From positions 1-64,000 of the forward strand of contig NZ_BOMM01000069.1 in NCBI RefSeq assembly GCF_016862195.1: a stretch of DNA of 64,000 nt, given 5' to 3'. The stretch is from Paractinoplanes ferrugineus. Its GTDB lineage: Bacteria > Actinomycetota > Actinomycetes > Mycobacteriales > Micromonosporaceae. Under the pieces are notes generated by a model that made no database searches, was not told the DNA's origin, and worked only from the letters and a program-made list of their open reading frames with translations. The position numbers were made by a program, and so were the translations under genes. Shown piece by piece: positions 1-11,786 of the stretch; position 1 is the stretch's first letter; every line of letters starts with the position of its first letter.

Positions 1-400
1 CCGGCACGGCTCGCGGGCGGAAACGGCACGGCTCACGGGCGGAGACTGCCGCGCCCGCAGGGGGAACCGACAGGCCCGCAGGCGCAGGCGACACGACCCA
101 CGGGCGAAGCCGCGCACGGCCTGCAGGAGGAACCGGCACCGCTCACGGGCGTAGGCGACACGGCCCACGGGTGGAACCGGCCGCGTCTGCAAGATGGATC
201 GGCATGGGATCACGGGCAGAGGCGACACGGTCTACGGGCGGAGCAGGCGTGCGCCCTGCAGGAGGAACCGGCACGGACCGCGGGCGGAACCGGCACGGAC
301 CGCGGGCGGAGACAGCACGGACCGCGGGCGGAGACGGCACGGCTCATGGGCTGAGACAGCACGGACTATGGGCGGAGACGGCACGTACCGCGAGCGGGAA
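1..400. repeat. Imperfect 22-bp tandem array
   Basis: About 18 head-to-tail units with a strict 22-bp period fill this stretch. The six right-hand units start at 269, 291, 313, 335, 357 and 379 and follow the pattern CGGCACGGACC then GCGGGCGGAGA. Units further left, such as those starting at 2, 24, 134 and 156, are more diverged but keep the period. Because 22 is not a multiple of 3, the repeat shifts frame at every unit. The open frames across it are low-complexity Arg/Pro/Gly translations and I do not call them genes. The array lies downstream of whiA and runs off the window edge. Its function is unknown. Confidence 0.85.
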
Positions 401-407
401 GGGTGGG

Positions 408-455
408 GGCGGAGGAGCGGGCGGGCGGAGGAGCGGGCGGGCGGAGGAGCGGGCG
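408..455. repeat. Three exact 16-bp tandem repeats
   Basis: The unit GGCGGAGGAGCGGGCG occurs three times without a mismatch at 408-423, 424-439 and 440-455, directly after the 22-bp array. The rest of the stretch up to the whiA stop (456-615) is purine-rich on this strand and contains no gene that I can support. Confidence 0.9.
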
Positions 456-615
456 GAGAAGGACGACGGCGGGGGTGGGGGCCGCGGGGGCGCATCGCGC
501 GAGAGGCGCGCTGCGGCCGGGGAAGCGGGGAGGTCGCGGTGCTCGGCGGGGCCGGGGCAGCCCGTATCTCCGAAAGAGGGTGAGGGGGACGCCCGGCCTT
601 GGCCCGGGGGTTCGC

Positions 616-1596
616 TCAGCAGGCCATCATCTCGGGGGTGACGGCGGCTTCGGTGTCGGGGATGCCCAGGTCGCGGGCGCGTTTGTCGGCCAGGGCGAGC
701 AGACGCCTTATGCGTCCGGCGATCGCGTCCTTCGTCAGTGGGGGGTCGGCGAGGGCGCCCAGTTCCTCGAGGGAGGCCTGGCGGTGTTCGAGGCGCAGCC
801 GGCCGGCGCTCGTCAGGTGGTTGGGGGCCTCGTCGGCGAGGATTTCCAGGGCGCGGGTGACGCGGGCGGCGGCGGCGACCGCGGCGCGGGCCGAGCGGCG
901 CAGGTTGGCGTCGTCGAAGTTGGCCAGGCGGTTGGCGGTGGCCCGGACCTCGCGGCGGACCCGGCGTTCCTCCCAGGCCAGCACGCTGGAGTGGGCGCCG
1001 ATGCGGGTGAGCAGCGCGGCGATCGCGTCGCCGTCCTTGATGACGACCCGGTCGACACCGCGGACCTCGCGTTCCTTGGCGGTGATGCCGATGCGCCGGG
1101 CGGCGCCGCGCAGCGCCAGGGCGGCCTCCGGGCCGGGGCAGGTGATCTCCAGGGCGCTGGACCGGCCGGGCTCGGTGAGCGAGCCGTGCGCCATGAACGC
1201 GCCGCGCCAGGCCGCCACCGCGCAGCACACGTTCGCCGACACGACGTGCGGCGGCAGGCCGCGCACCGGGCGGCCGCGCACGTCGAGCAGGCCGGTCTGG
1301 CGGGCCAGGGCCTCGCCGTCCTTGACGATGCGCACGATGTAGTGGCTGCCCTTGCGCAGGCCGCCGGAGGCGAGCACGTGCACCTCGCTGGGGTAGCCGT
1401 AGACGTCGGCGATCTCGCGGCGCAGCCGGCGCGCGACGGCACCGGTGTCGAGCTCGGCCTCGACCACCACCCGGCCGGAGACGATGTGCAGGCCGCCCGC
1501 GAACCGCAGCAGGGCCGCCATCTCCGCCCGACGGCAGCACGGCTTGGGCACGTCGACCCGGCTCAGCTCGTCCTTGACCGCTGCCGTCATCGCCAT
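616..1596 (-). CDS. whiA: WhiA, sporulation transcription factor
   Basis: This 326-residue protein matches WhiA (DUF199) over its whole length. It has an N-terminal LAGLIDADG-like domain (about residues 20-210, with the typical CCRRAEMAALLRFAGG start) and a C-terminal helix-turn-helix (about 230-310). In Streptomyces WhiA acts with WhiB to switch aerial hyphae to septation. In other Gram-positives it affects division and chromosome segregation. The ATG at 1596 is preceded by GAGGTGA at 7-nt spacing. The gene closes a co-directional rapZ-yvcK-whiA run, the order usual in actinobacteria. It is followed by the repeat field and not directly by another gene. Confidence 0.96.
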   Translation of the reverse strand: MAMTAAVKDELSRVDVPKPCCRRAEMAALLRFAGGLHIVSGRVVVEAELDTGAVARRLRREIADVYGYPSEVHVLASGGLRKGSHYIVRIVKDGEALARQTGLLDVRGRPVRGLPPHVVSANVCCAVAAWRGAFMAHGSLTEPGRSSALEITCPGPEAALALRGAARRIGITAKEREVRGVDRVVIKDGDAIAALLTRIGAHSSVLAWEERRVRREVRATANRLANFDDANLRRSARAAVAAAARVTRALEILADEAPNHLTSAGRLRLEHRQASLEELGALADPPLTKDAIAGRIRRLLALADKRARDLGIPDTEAAVTPEMMAC

Positions 1597-1652
1597 CGTG
1601 TCGTCACCTCATGCGCCGTTCGTGATCAGTGTGTGCCGCGGTACGCCTGTAC

Positions 1653-2612
1653 TTAACGAGCGGCGCCCAATACTGGCACCAGTGCAACGCCCAACGACTC
1701 AGGATCATGCCTCGGGCTGCCGTCCGCAACGGCCAAGGGTGCCAACACCAGATGGGCACCGAGGGTTTCGGCCGCGCGCCGAACCGGCTCAGGTTCACCC
1801 ACCCACTTCGTGTCGGCGAGCACCGTGTCGGCCCGGAAAGCGGGGAGATACCAGGTCAGGGCGGCCAGGTGGTCGGCCACCGACAGGCCCAGCGTCTCGT
1901 TGTCGGCGGACAGGTTGAGCGTCACCAGCTTGCGGGCGGCGCTGGTGACGATCGCCTCGGCCAGCCGGGGCGTGAGCAGATGCGGCAGCACACTGGTGTA
2001 CCAGCTGCCGGGACCGAAGATCAGCCAGTCGGCGTCGCGGATCGCGTCGAGGGCCTGCTCGCAGACCGGCGGGTCGGCCGGTTCGATGCGGACCGCCTCG
2101 ACGTGCCCGAGCGCCACCGCGACCGCGTGCTGGCCCCGCACCGTGACCATCTCGCCGGGCCGGGCCGGATCGGCGCCGAGCACGTCGGCCTCGATGCCGA
2201 CCGCGTGCCGGGCCATCGGCAGCACCCGGCCGTGCGCCCCGACCAGGGACGCGGCGTGGTCGAGGGCGGCCACCGGGTCGGCCAGCATCTCCATCAGCCC
2301 GAGCAGCAGCAGGTTGCCGACGGCGTGGCCGGCGAGCGAGTCGCTGCCGGCGAACCGGTATTGCAGCACGTGCGCGGTCAGCTGCCGGGCGGGATCGTCG
2401 TCGGCCAGCGCGGCGAGGGCCTGGCGCAGGTCGCCCGGCGGCAGCAGGGCGTCCCGTTCGGCCCGCAGCCGGCCGCTGGAGCCGCCGTCGTCGCCGACCG
2501 TGACGACCGCGGTGATGTCGAGTTCCAGTTCCCGGGACGCGCGCCGCAGAGCACGCAGCGAAGCGCCCAGACCGTGCCCGCCGCCGAACGCGACGACCCG
2601 GACGGGCGTCAC
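1653..2612 (-). CDS. yvcK: YvcK, gluconeogenesis factor / UDP-GlcNAc-binding protein
   Basis: The 319-residue protein carries the YvcK (CofD-like) Rossmann signature FGGGHGLGASLRALR near residues 9-23 and VGDDGGSSGRLR near residue 45. In Bacillus and mycobacteria (where it is called CuvA) YvcK binds UDP-GlcNAc and links carbon metabolism to cell-wall synthesis and polarity. The GTG start at 2612 overlaps the rapZ stop by four bases (GTGA), so the two are translationally coupled. whiA follows after 56 bp. Confidence 0.95.
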   Translation of the reverse strand: MTPVRVVAFGGGHGLGASLRALRRASRELELDITAVVTVGDDGGSSGRLRAERDALLPPGDLRQALAALADDDPARQLTAHVLQYRFAGSDSLAGHAVGNLLLLGLMEMLADPVAALDHAASLVGAHGRVLPMARHAVGIEADVLGADPARPGEMVTVRGQHAVAVALGHVEAVRIEPADPPVCEQALDAIRDADWLIFGPGSWYTSVLPHLLTPRLAEAIVTSAARKLVTLNLSADNETLGLSVADHLAALTWYLPAFRADTVLADTKWVGEPEPVRRAAETLGAHLVLAPLAVADGSPRHDPESLGVALVPVLGAAR

Positions 2613-3520
2613 TCCCGCCCCAGGTCGCGGTGCGAGGGGTGGGCGGACAGGCGCATGTCACGCAGCTGCGCGGTCAGTTCCTCGGTGATCGCGACGCTGC
2701 GGTGCTTGCCGCCGGTGCAGCCGACGGCCACCGTCAGATAGCGCTTGCCCTCCCGCTCGAAGCCGGGCGCGGTCGAGGCGATCAGCGACGCGTAGTTGCT
2801 GACGAACGCGTTGGCGCCCTCCTGGTCGAGCACGTACTTGCTGACCGCGTCCTCCAGGCCGGTGTGGTCGCGCAGGTCGGGCACCCAGAACGGGTTGGGC
2901 AGGAAGCGGGCGTCGAGAACGTAGTCGGCGTCGGGCGGCAGGCCGTACTTGAAGCCGAACGACAGCACCGTGATCCGCAGCCGCCGCACGTCCTCGCCGC
3001 CGAACAGCTCCTCGACCCGGCGGCGCAGCTGGTTGACGTTGAGGTGGCTGGTGTCGATGATCACATCGGCCTGCTCGCGGGCCTCGGCGAGCAGCTGGCG
3101 CTCGGCCGCGATGCCGTCGGCGAGCCGGCCGTCGCCCTGCAGCGGGTGCGACCGGCGCACCGACTCGAACCGGCGGATCAGCACCTCGTCGTCGGCGTCG
3201 ACGAACACCACCCGCGGCGAGAAGCCGCGTTCCTTGAGCGCGCGCACCGCGCCGGCCAGGTCGGTGGAGAAGGCTCGGCTGCGCACGTCGAGCACCATCG
3301 CTGTACGCCGCGCCGCCCCGCCGGCCTGGAACGCGAGCTGAGCCATGTCCAGCATCAGCGCCTGCGGCAGGTTGTCCACCACGTAGAAACCCACATTTTC
3401 CAGGGCCCGGGCCACCGTGCTGCGCCCGCCGCCGGAAACGCCGGTCACGACCACCAGGTCGGTGGTCACCTCGTCCGGGTCCACAGCGCCAGCCGTGAAC
3501 TCCGGCAACGACTCCGTCAC
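2609..3520 (-). CDS. rapZ: RapZ-type RNase adapter / nucleotide-binding protein
   Basis: The protein has an N-terminal P-loop (GVSGGGRS at residues 27-34) followed by GFYVVDNLP, and the C-terminal RapZ signature GCTGGKHRS that forms the sugar-nucleotide-binding half. In E. coli RapZ delivers GlmZ RNA to RNase E. The actinobacterial role is not established and probably tracks UDP-GlcNAc together with YvcK. An in-frame ATG lies upstream at 3562, but I chose GTG 3520 (303 residues) because GGGAGG sits five bases before it and the extra N-terminus is not family-like. A possible -10 hexamer TAGGAT lies at 3566-3571. Confidence 0.93.
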   Translation of the reverse strand: MTESLPEFTAGAVDPDEVTTDLVVVTGVSGGGRSTVARALENVGFYVVDNLPQALMLDMAQLAFQAGGAARRTAMVLDVRSRAFSTDLAGAVRALKERGFSPRVVFVDADDEVLIRRFESVRRSHPLQGDGRLADGIAAERQLLAEAREQADVIIDTSHLNVNQLRRRVEELFGGEDVRRLRITVLSFGFKYGLPPDADYVLDARFLPNPFWVPDLRDHTGLEDAVSKYVLDQEGANAFVSNYASLIASTAPGFEREGKRYLTVAVGCTGGKHRSVAITEELTAQLRDMRLSAHPSHRDLGRE

Positions 3521-3636
3521 GCACGCCTCCCGCGTCGCTTCGCTCGCCCTCGCGAGCGACACAACATCCTAGGCCGAACCGGTTGCCCCGATCCGGACCC
3601 CGTCCACTATTCGGGTCAACAGGTCAGCCGGAGCAG

Positions 3637-5961
3637 TTAATCCGTTTTGTCGTCGGACATGGCCGCTCGCACCGCCGACGTCTTGACCGGCGCCGGCGGC
3701 GGCACGCTGCTCCCGGCCCGCCTGCGCGTCGCCCCCGGCCGGGTGCGCCCCGCCCCGCCGGCGGGAACGGACCCCTCCGGTTCGGCCTCGGTCCCGACCT
3801 CGGCCGGCCCGCTCGACGCCGGGTCCCGGGTGGGTTGCCCGCCCGCGCCGGGCGGCATGTCTCCGCCGGCCGGGGACTCCGCGCCGGACCGGGTGTCTCC
3901 GCCGGCCGGCGATTCCACGCCGGGCTGGGGGTTGCCGGGCTGGGGGTTGAGGGTGGCGAGCAGCGTCTCGGCGGTGCGCTTGCCGACGCCCGGCACCTCG
4001 GTGATCTCCTCCACAGTGGCGGCGGCGAGACGCTTCAGCGACCCGAAATGCCGCAGCAACGCCTTGCGCCGGGTCTCCCCCAGCCCCGGGATGTCGTCGA
4101 GCTGCGAGCCGGTCATCCGCTTGGACCGGCGCTGCCGGTGGAACGTGATGGCGAACCGGTGCGCCTCGTCCCGGGCCCGCTGCAGCAGATAGAGGGCCTC
4201 GGAGGTGCGCGGGAGGATCACCGGGAAGTCCTCGCCCGGCACCCACACCTCCTCCAGCCGCTTGGCCAGCCCGCACAGCGCGACGTCGGTGATGCCGAGC
4301 TCGGCGAAGACCTCGGCCACGGCGTTGACCTGCGGCTGTCCACCGTCGACGACGACGAGCTGGGGCGGATAGGCGAAGCGGCGCGGCTTGCCGGTCAGCG
4401 GATCCACGCCGGGCAGCTCGTGCGGGGCGGGCTCGCCGTCGCCGTCGCCGGGGTGGGCCGGATCGCCGGGGTGGGCCGGATCGCCGGCGGCGGCCAGGAC
4501 CTCGTCGTCGGCCGCGGCGGACCCGGGGTGGTCGCGGGGGGCGTCGGCGCCGGGCTGGGCGCGGTAGCGGGCGAAGCGGCGCCGCATCACCTCGCTCATC
4601 GCGGACAGGTCGTCGGTGCCGCTGCCGTCGGCGTTGCCGCGCACCGCGAAACGACGGTATTCGCTCTTGCGGGGCAGGCCGTCCTCGAAGACCACCATGG
4701 ACGCGACCACGTCGGTGCCCTGGATCTGCGAGACGTCGAAGCACTCGATGCGCAGCGGGGCGGTGTCGAGGCCGAGCGCGTCGGCGATCTCGTCGAGGGC
4801 CTTGCTGCGGGTGGTGAGGTCGCCGGCCCGGCGCAGCTTGTGGCGCTGCAGTGACTCGCCGGCGTTGCGGGCCACCGTCTCCATCAAGGACTTCTTGTCG
4901 CCGCGCTGGGGCACACGCAGTTGCACCCGGCTGCCGCGGTGGTCGGAGAGCCAGTCGGCGAGGGCGTCGGCGTCCTCGGGCAGGGCCGGCACGAGCAGTT
5001 CGCGGGGCACGTCGCCCTCGCCCTGCTCCCCGCCGTACATCTGCGAGCAGAAGTGGTGGACCAGGTCGGCGGTGCTGAGGTCCTCCACCTTTTCCACCAC
5101 CCAGCCGCGCTGGCCGCGGACCCGGCCGTCGCGCACGTGGAACACCTGGACGGCGGCCTCGAGGGGGTCCTCGGCGAACGCGACCACGTCGGCGTCGGTG
5201 CCGTCGCCGAGCACCACGGTCTGCTTCTCCATGGCGCGGCGCAGGGCGGCGATGTCGTCGCGCAGCCGGGCGGCCCGTTCGAAGTCGAGGGACTCGGAGG
5301 CCCGCATCATGTCGCGCTCGAGCCGCTTGACGAAGGAGTCGGTGCGCCCGGCCATGAAGTCGCAGAAGTCGTCGACGATGGCCCGGTGCTCCTCGGCGCT
5401 GACCTGGCCGGTGCAGGGGGCGGAGCACTTGCCGATGTAGCCGAGCAGGCACGGGCGGCCGATCTGGCCGGAGCGCTTGAAGACACCGGCCGAGCAGGTG
5501 CGGGCCGGGAAGACCCGCAGCAGCAGGTCGAGGGTCTCGCGGATGGCCCAGGCATGCGAGTAGGGCCCGAAATAGCGCACGCCCTTGCGCTTGGCGCCGC
5601 GCATCACCTGCAGGCGGGGGTATTCCTCGTTGAGCGTGACGGCGAGGAACGGATAGGACTTGTCGTCGCGGTATTTGACATTGAACCGGGGGTCGAACTC
5701 CTTGATCCAGCTGAACTCCAGCTGTAAGGCTTCAACCTCCGTGCCGACCGTTACCCAATCGACGGCGGCGGCGGTCGTCACCATCTGCTGCGTGCGAGCG
5801 TGCAGCGACCAGGTGTCCGCGAAATAGGAGTTCAGGCGGTTCCGCAGATTCTTCGCCTTGCCGACGTAGACCACACGGCCGGTCTGGTCGCGGAAGCGGT
5901 AGACGCCGGGCGATTCGGGGATCGTTCCGGGCGCCGGGCGGTATGTCGACGGGTCTGGCAC
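3637..5961 (-). CDS. uvrC: UvrC, excinuclease ABC subunit C
   Basis: UvrC makes both incisions in nucleotide excision repair. Visible parts are the GIY-YIG nuclease (residues 14-90, with GVYRF and VVYVGKAKNLRNRL), the Cys cluster CLLGYIGKCSAPC, a UVR domain (about 205-240) that contacts UvrB, the RNase-H-like second nuclease, and a tandem helix-hairpin-helix (IPGLGETRRKALLRHFG and VPGVGKRTAETLL). At 774 residues it is longer than typical UvrC (about 600-650). There is a charged Pro/Ala/Asp insert around residues 455-510 and a Gly/Pro-rich tail of about 70 residues, both with short internal repeats. The GTG start lies 6 nt after a TACTGT -10 element, so the mRNA looks leaderless. Confidence 0.96.
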   Translation of the reverse strand: MPDPSTYRPAPGTIPESPGVYRFRDQTGRVVYVGKAKNLRNRLNSYFADTWSLHARTQQMVTTAAAVDWVTVGTEVEALQLEFSWIKEFDPRFNVKYRDDKSYPFLAVTLNEEYPRLQVMRGAKRKGVRYFGPYSHAWAIRETLDLLLRVFPARTCSAGVFKRSGQIGRPCLLGYIGKCSAPCTGQVSAEEHRAIVDDFCDFMAGRTDSFVKRLERDMMRASESLDFERAARLRDDIAALRRAMEKQTVVLGDGTDADVVAFAEDPLEAAVQVFHVRDGRVRGQRGWVVEKVEDLSTADLVHHFCSQMYGGEQGEGDVPRELLVPALPEDADALADWLSDHRGSRVQLRVPQRGDKKSLMETVARNAGESLQRHKLRRAGDLTTRSKALDEIADALGLDTAPLRIECFDVSQIQGTDVVASMVVFEDGLPRKSEYRRFAVRGNADGSGTDDLSAMSEVMRRRFARYRAQPGADAPRDHPGSAAADDEVLAAAGDPAHPGDPAHPGDGDGEPAPHELPGVDPLTGKPRRFAYPPQLVVVDGGQPQVNAVAEVFAELGITDVALCGLAKRLEEVWVPGEDFPVILPRTSEALYLLQRARDEAHRFAITFHRQRRSKRMTGSQLDDIPGLGETRRKALLRHFGSLKRLAAATVEEITEVPGVGKRTAETLLATLNPQPGNPQPGVESPAGGDTRSGAESPAGGDMPPGAGGQPTRDPASSGPAEVGTEAEPEGSVPAGGAGRTRPGATRRRAGSSVPPPAPVKTSAVRAAMSDDKTD

Positions 5962-5967
5962 GGGTCA

Positions 5968-5990
5968 ACAGTAATGCTGGGGTCTGACAT
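5968..5990 (-). promoter_or_regulatory. DNA-damage (PafBC-type) promoter of uvrC
   Basis: On the minus strand this reads ATGTCAGAC, 8 nt, TACTGT, and the uvrC GTG follows 6 nt later. It fits the mycobacterial RecA-independent damage promoter TTGTCRGTG-N8-TANNNT in spacing and in the TGTCR core. Confidence 0.7.
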
Positions 5991-6000
5991 GATTACCCGA

Positions 6001-6040
6001 CCGGAGGTCCGTTGCCGCCGCCACGGCGTCGGACCTCCGG
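6001..6040 (-). terminator. Hairpin terminator downstream of the Rieske gene
   Basis: CCGGAGGTCCG at 6001-6011 pairs perfectly with CGGACCTCCGG at 6030-6040 (11 bp, 18-nt loop). It lies 13 bp after the Rieske stop and just before the uvrC promoter, so it separates the two transcripts. Confidence 0.7.
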
Positions 6041-6053
6041 CCGCTTCGTTTTC

Positions 6054-6590
6054 TCAGGCCTTGACGATGTTGTCGCCGTCCACCTTGACCTTGGTCTCGG
6101 CGAGGGCCTTGGTGGCCGGGCCGGTGGTCGGTTCGCCGGTGTCGATGGAGAATTTGCTGCCGTGGCACGGGCAGGTGATCACGCCGCCGTCCACCTTGCT
6201 GACGTCGCAGCCGGCGTGCGTGCAGACCTTGCTGAACGCCTTGAACGTACCGGCCTTCGGCTGGGTGATCACGAGGTCGCCGGAGATGATGCCGCCGCCC
6301 TCGGGGATGTCGGCCGTGGACGCGAGGGCGCTGCCACCGGTCGCGCCCGCGGTGCTGCCCGCCCCCGCCGTGCTGCCGGCTCCCTCGGCACTGCCGGCCG
6401 GGGCCGGCTGGTTGGAGAAACCGGAGCCGTTCGTGTTGGTGGTGCTGGTGCCGCAGGCGGCAAGCACAGCCGTGGTGCCGAGTGCGCCGGCACCGAGCAG
6501 GACGAGCCGGCGGGTCGAGGCCGTGGCCGGACGGCCGGGCGGCTCCTCGGCGGGAAGCACGTTGTCGGTCCTCGTCTGCACGTCTGTCAT
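6054..6590 (-). CDS. Rieske [2Fe-2S] lipoprotein, Tat-like signal
   Basis: The 178-residue protein has a twin-arginine start (STRRLVLLG at residues 25-33) running into a hydrophobic stretch and a lipobox LAAC ending at Cys46. It is therefore predicted to be exported folded and lipid-anchored. A Gly/Ser/Ala linker (47-90) leads to a Rieske domain with CTHAGC (ligands Cys123 and His125) and CPCHGS (ligands Cys140 and His143), plus the usual Cys128-Cys142 disulfide pair. It is not the QcrA of a bc1 complex, because there are no qcr neighbours and no N-terminal membrane bundle. Its redox partner is unknown. GGAGGG sits 7 nt before the ATG. Confidence 0.9.
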   Translation of the reverse strand: MTDVQTRTDNVLPAEEPPGRPATASTRRLVLLGAGALGTTAVLAACGTSTTNTNGSGFSNQPAPAGSAEGAGSTAGAGSTAGATGGSALASTADIPEGGGIISGDLVITQPKAGTFKAFSKVCTHAGCDVSKVDGGVITCPCHGSKFSIDTGEPTTGPATKALAETKVKVDGDNIVKA

Positions 6591-6855
6591 CGGTTAGCCC
6601 TCCAGTGCATGTCCGCGAGAGTGGTCACGCGGCGTCCCAGGTATGTACGCGGTCGCGGCCGAGCCGGTTCAGGCTTTCCGGGAAATTGTCCGCCCGTGCG
6701 GCGGCGCTTTCTCCGGTTTTGGACGCCTTCGCCCGGCGCCTTTGCCGGATGTCTACACCTATGACCCGGACGCCGATCGAGCCTATGGGGCCCGACCGGC
6801 GCCGTTGCTATGAGTCACCTGTGATCTTGCTGGAACTTTACGCTTCAACCAGCTC

Positions 6856-9822
<2,967 letters not shown>

Positions 9823-9864
9823 CAGCCAGCCTCTCCGTACAGGTGTTTGAAACGAGCCGCGGCA

Positions 9865-9887
9865 ACTCTAGCCATGGGGTATGACAA
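9865..9887 (-). promoter_or_regulatory. DNA-damage (PafBC-type) promoter of uvrA
   Basis: On the minus strand this reads TTGTCATAC, 8 nt, TAGAGT. The upstream half is identical to that of uvrB. Unlike uvrB and uvrC, the transcript would have a leader of about 35 nt with a Shine-Dalgarno sequence. Confidence 0.75.
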
Positions 9888-9964
9888 GTTTTCGCCGGAA
9901 CCGGCCCTCGTAGGTGCAGCGCCTCTCACATGCCGCACATTCCCGCACTTCAGGCGGCCTAAGC

Positions 9965-11761
9965 TCACCCCTCTGAGTGAACGGGCAGATACCGTACGTC
10001 CCAGATCTCGACGCCGCCGACCAGTTGCGGCTGACCCAGCGTCTCGACGAGCAGGGCCCGGAGCACGTCGACGTTCTTGTCGTGCGGCACGAGCACGACC
10101 ACGGCCGCCCGCCAGTAGGTCAGGTCCTGCTTGAAGCGGATCTTCATGCCCTCGGTCACCGTGGGCAGCTTGCCGCTCTCCCGCACCTGCCACAGCAGCC
10201 GCGACGTCCACCGCGGCGGCGCGTTCCACGAGCCGGTGTCATCGGTGGGCGGGTTGGCCGGGCCCATGAAGTAGCCCCGCGGGGTGGCGTAGCCGAAGTT
10301 GTTGAGCGCGGCCCAGCGCTGGCCGGTGCGGCCGGTGGTGACGTCCGGCAACGGCACCGTGACCAGGGTGCGGTCGTCCGGCACGTACTGCTTGTAGGTG
10401 CCGGCGGTGATGAACTCCGGCAACGGCTCGGCGCCGACGATCGGCAGCGGTTTCGGGGCGAGCGGCACCATCGCGAGCACCAGGCCGGCGACGAACAGGC
10501 GCCGCCCGGTGACCGACATCCGCGGCATCCGGTCGGCGGCCAGCGCCAGCAGCACCCCGGCGATGAAGGTGGGCACCATCGCGAACCGGGTCACGCTCAC
10601 CAGGTCGATGATCGGCACGTGGCTGACCAGGCCGAACGGCAGCTTGATCGAGGTGTCCTCGCCGTAGACGCGCAGTCGCGGGCCGAACGAGATGAGCAGC
10701 AGCACCAACGCCGAGATCGCCGCCGCGCGGGCCGCCACCGACCGCCGCAGCACGATCACCGCCACGATGATCATGACCAGCCCGAACGGGCCGTAGAACG
10801 TGTTGTCCTCGGTCGCGCTGACACTCATGTGCCGGGTCAGCGCCGCGTTCCCGGCAAGCGACTGACGGGCGAACCCGACCACCGAGTAGAGGTCGGTGAC
10901 GAACATGTCCGGCGCGAACGGCTGGCCGTGGTAGTGGCCGCGGTGGAAGAACTGGAAGTACAGCGGGTAGGCCAGCAGGGCCCCGGAGACCACCGCCGCG
11001 ACGCCGAGACCGGGCAGCAGATGCCGCGCGTCACGCAGGGCGGGACGCGGTCGCATGGCCGCGTACGCGACGACGAAGACGGCCAGCGCGAGGGCGGCGA
11101 ACAGCAGCGCCTCCTCGTTGATGAACACCTGCACGACGATCAGCGCGGCCAGGATCAGGCCGCCGCGGACGGCCCGGCCGGGCTCCCGCAGCCGCAGCAC
11201 CTGCAGCACGATGAACGGGATCACGAAGTTGCTGACGAAGTTCACGTGCCCGTTGGCGTGCGACACCATGGCCGGCGAGAAACCGCACCACAGGCCGCCG
11301 ATCCAGGCCGCGACCCGGCTGCTCACCAGATGCCGGGACAGCACCCAGTACCAGGCCCAGGCGGTGCCGGCGAGTCCGGCGGTGATCAGGAACGCGACCG
11401 AGACGCCGCCGCCGAGGAAGTGGGTGACCGGCGCCATCGGCAGACTCAGGGCCAGCAGCGCCGTGTTGGCCATCATGTTGACGCCGTCCGGCACGTTCAG
11501 CCGGTAGGTGTAGAACGGGTTGTCGCCGTTGAAGACGACCCGCTCGGCGTGCCCGAGGAAGAACAGGAAGATGCCGTGGTCGTCGTCGTTGCTGGCGAGC
11601 ACCCGGCCGTTCGGGTCGCGCCAGAGCTGGACCATGACGACCAGCGACAGGCTCACGTAGCTCAACAGCGACCACAGGTCCGCACGCCGGCGGGGCGCCG
11701 TTACCTTCTCCTGCGGCTCGGGGGCCGCCGTTTCCTCGACGACCTCGTCCACCGCGCGCAT
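9965..11761 (-). CDS. Polytopic membrane protein, possibly GT-C-type glycosyltransferase
   Basis: This 598-residue protein has about 11-12 predicted membrane helices from residue 32 to about 430, then a soluble C-terminal domain of about 170 residues. The first extracytoplasmic loop contains an acidic cluster (SNDDDHG, near residue 58), the place where GT-C glycosyltransferases keep catalytic acidic residues. This is suggestive only, and I do not recognise a named family. The gene starts 25 bp after the rsgA stop on the same strand and may be co-transcribed with it, although no functional link is obvious. Confidence 0.6.
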   Translation of the reverse strand: MRAVDEVVEETAAPEPQEKVTAPRRRADLWSLLSYVSLSLVVMVQLWRDPNGRVLASNDDDHGIFLFFLGHAERVVFNGDNPFYTYRLNVPDGVNMMANTALLALSLPMAPVTHFLGGGVSVAFLITAGLAGTAWAWYWVLSRHLVSSRVAAWIGGLWCGFSPAMVSHANGHVNFVSNFVIPFIVLQVLRLREPGRAVRGGLILAALIVVQVFINEEALLFAALALAVFVVAYAAMRPRPALRDARHLLPGLGVAAVVSGALLAYPLYFQFFHRGHYHGQPFAPDMFVTDLYSVVGFARQSLAGNAALTRHMSVSATEDNTFYGPFGLVMIIVAVIVLRRSVAARAAAISALVLLLISFGPRLRVYGEDTSIKLPFGLVSHVPIIDLVSVTRFAMVPTFIAGVLLALAADRMPRMSVTGRRLFVAGLVLAMVPLAPKPLPIVGAEPLPEFITAGTYKQYVPDDRTLVTVPLPDVTTGRTGQRWAALNNFGYATPRGYFMGPANPPTDDTGSWNAPPRWTSRLLWQVRESGKLPTVTEGMKIRFKQDLTYWRAAVVVLVPHDKNVDVLRALLVETLGQPQLVGGVEIWDVRYLPVHSEG

Positions 11762-11786
11762 CGCAGCATTCTTGCAGAAGGGCGCT

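Noticed and set aside
1..455. CRISPR array
   Set aside because: The 22-bp units are contiguous with no unique spacers, there are no palindromic repeat ends and no cas genes.
344..1540. A 398-codon minus-strand frame overlapping the end of whiA
   Set aside because: It is out of frame with whiA, Arg/Pro/Gly-rich, and runs into the tandem repeats.
3518..3562. Upstream ATG of rapZ at 3562
   Set aside because: The ribosome-binding site GGGAGG is placed for GTG 3520, and the extra 14 residues are not RapZ-like.
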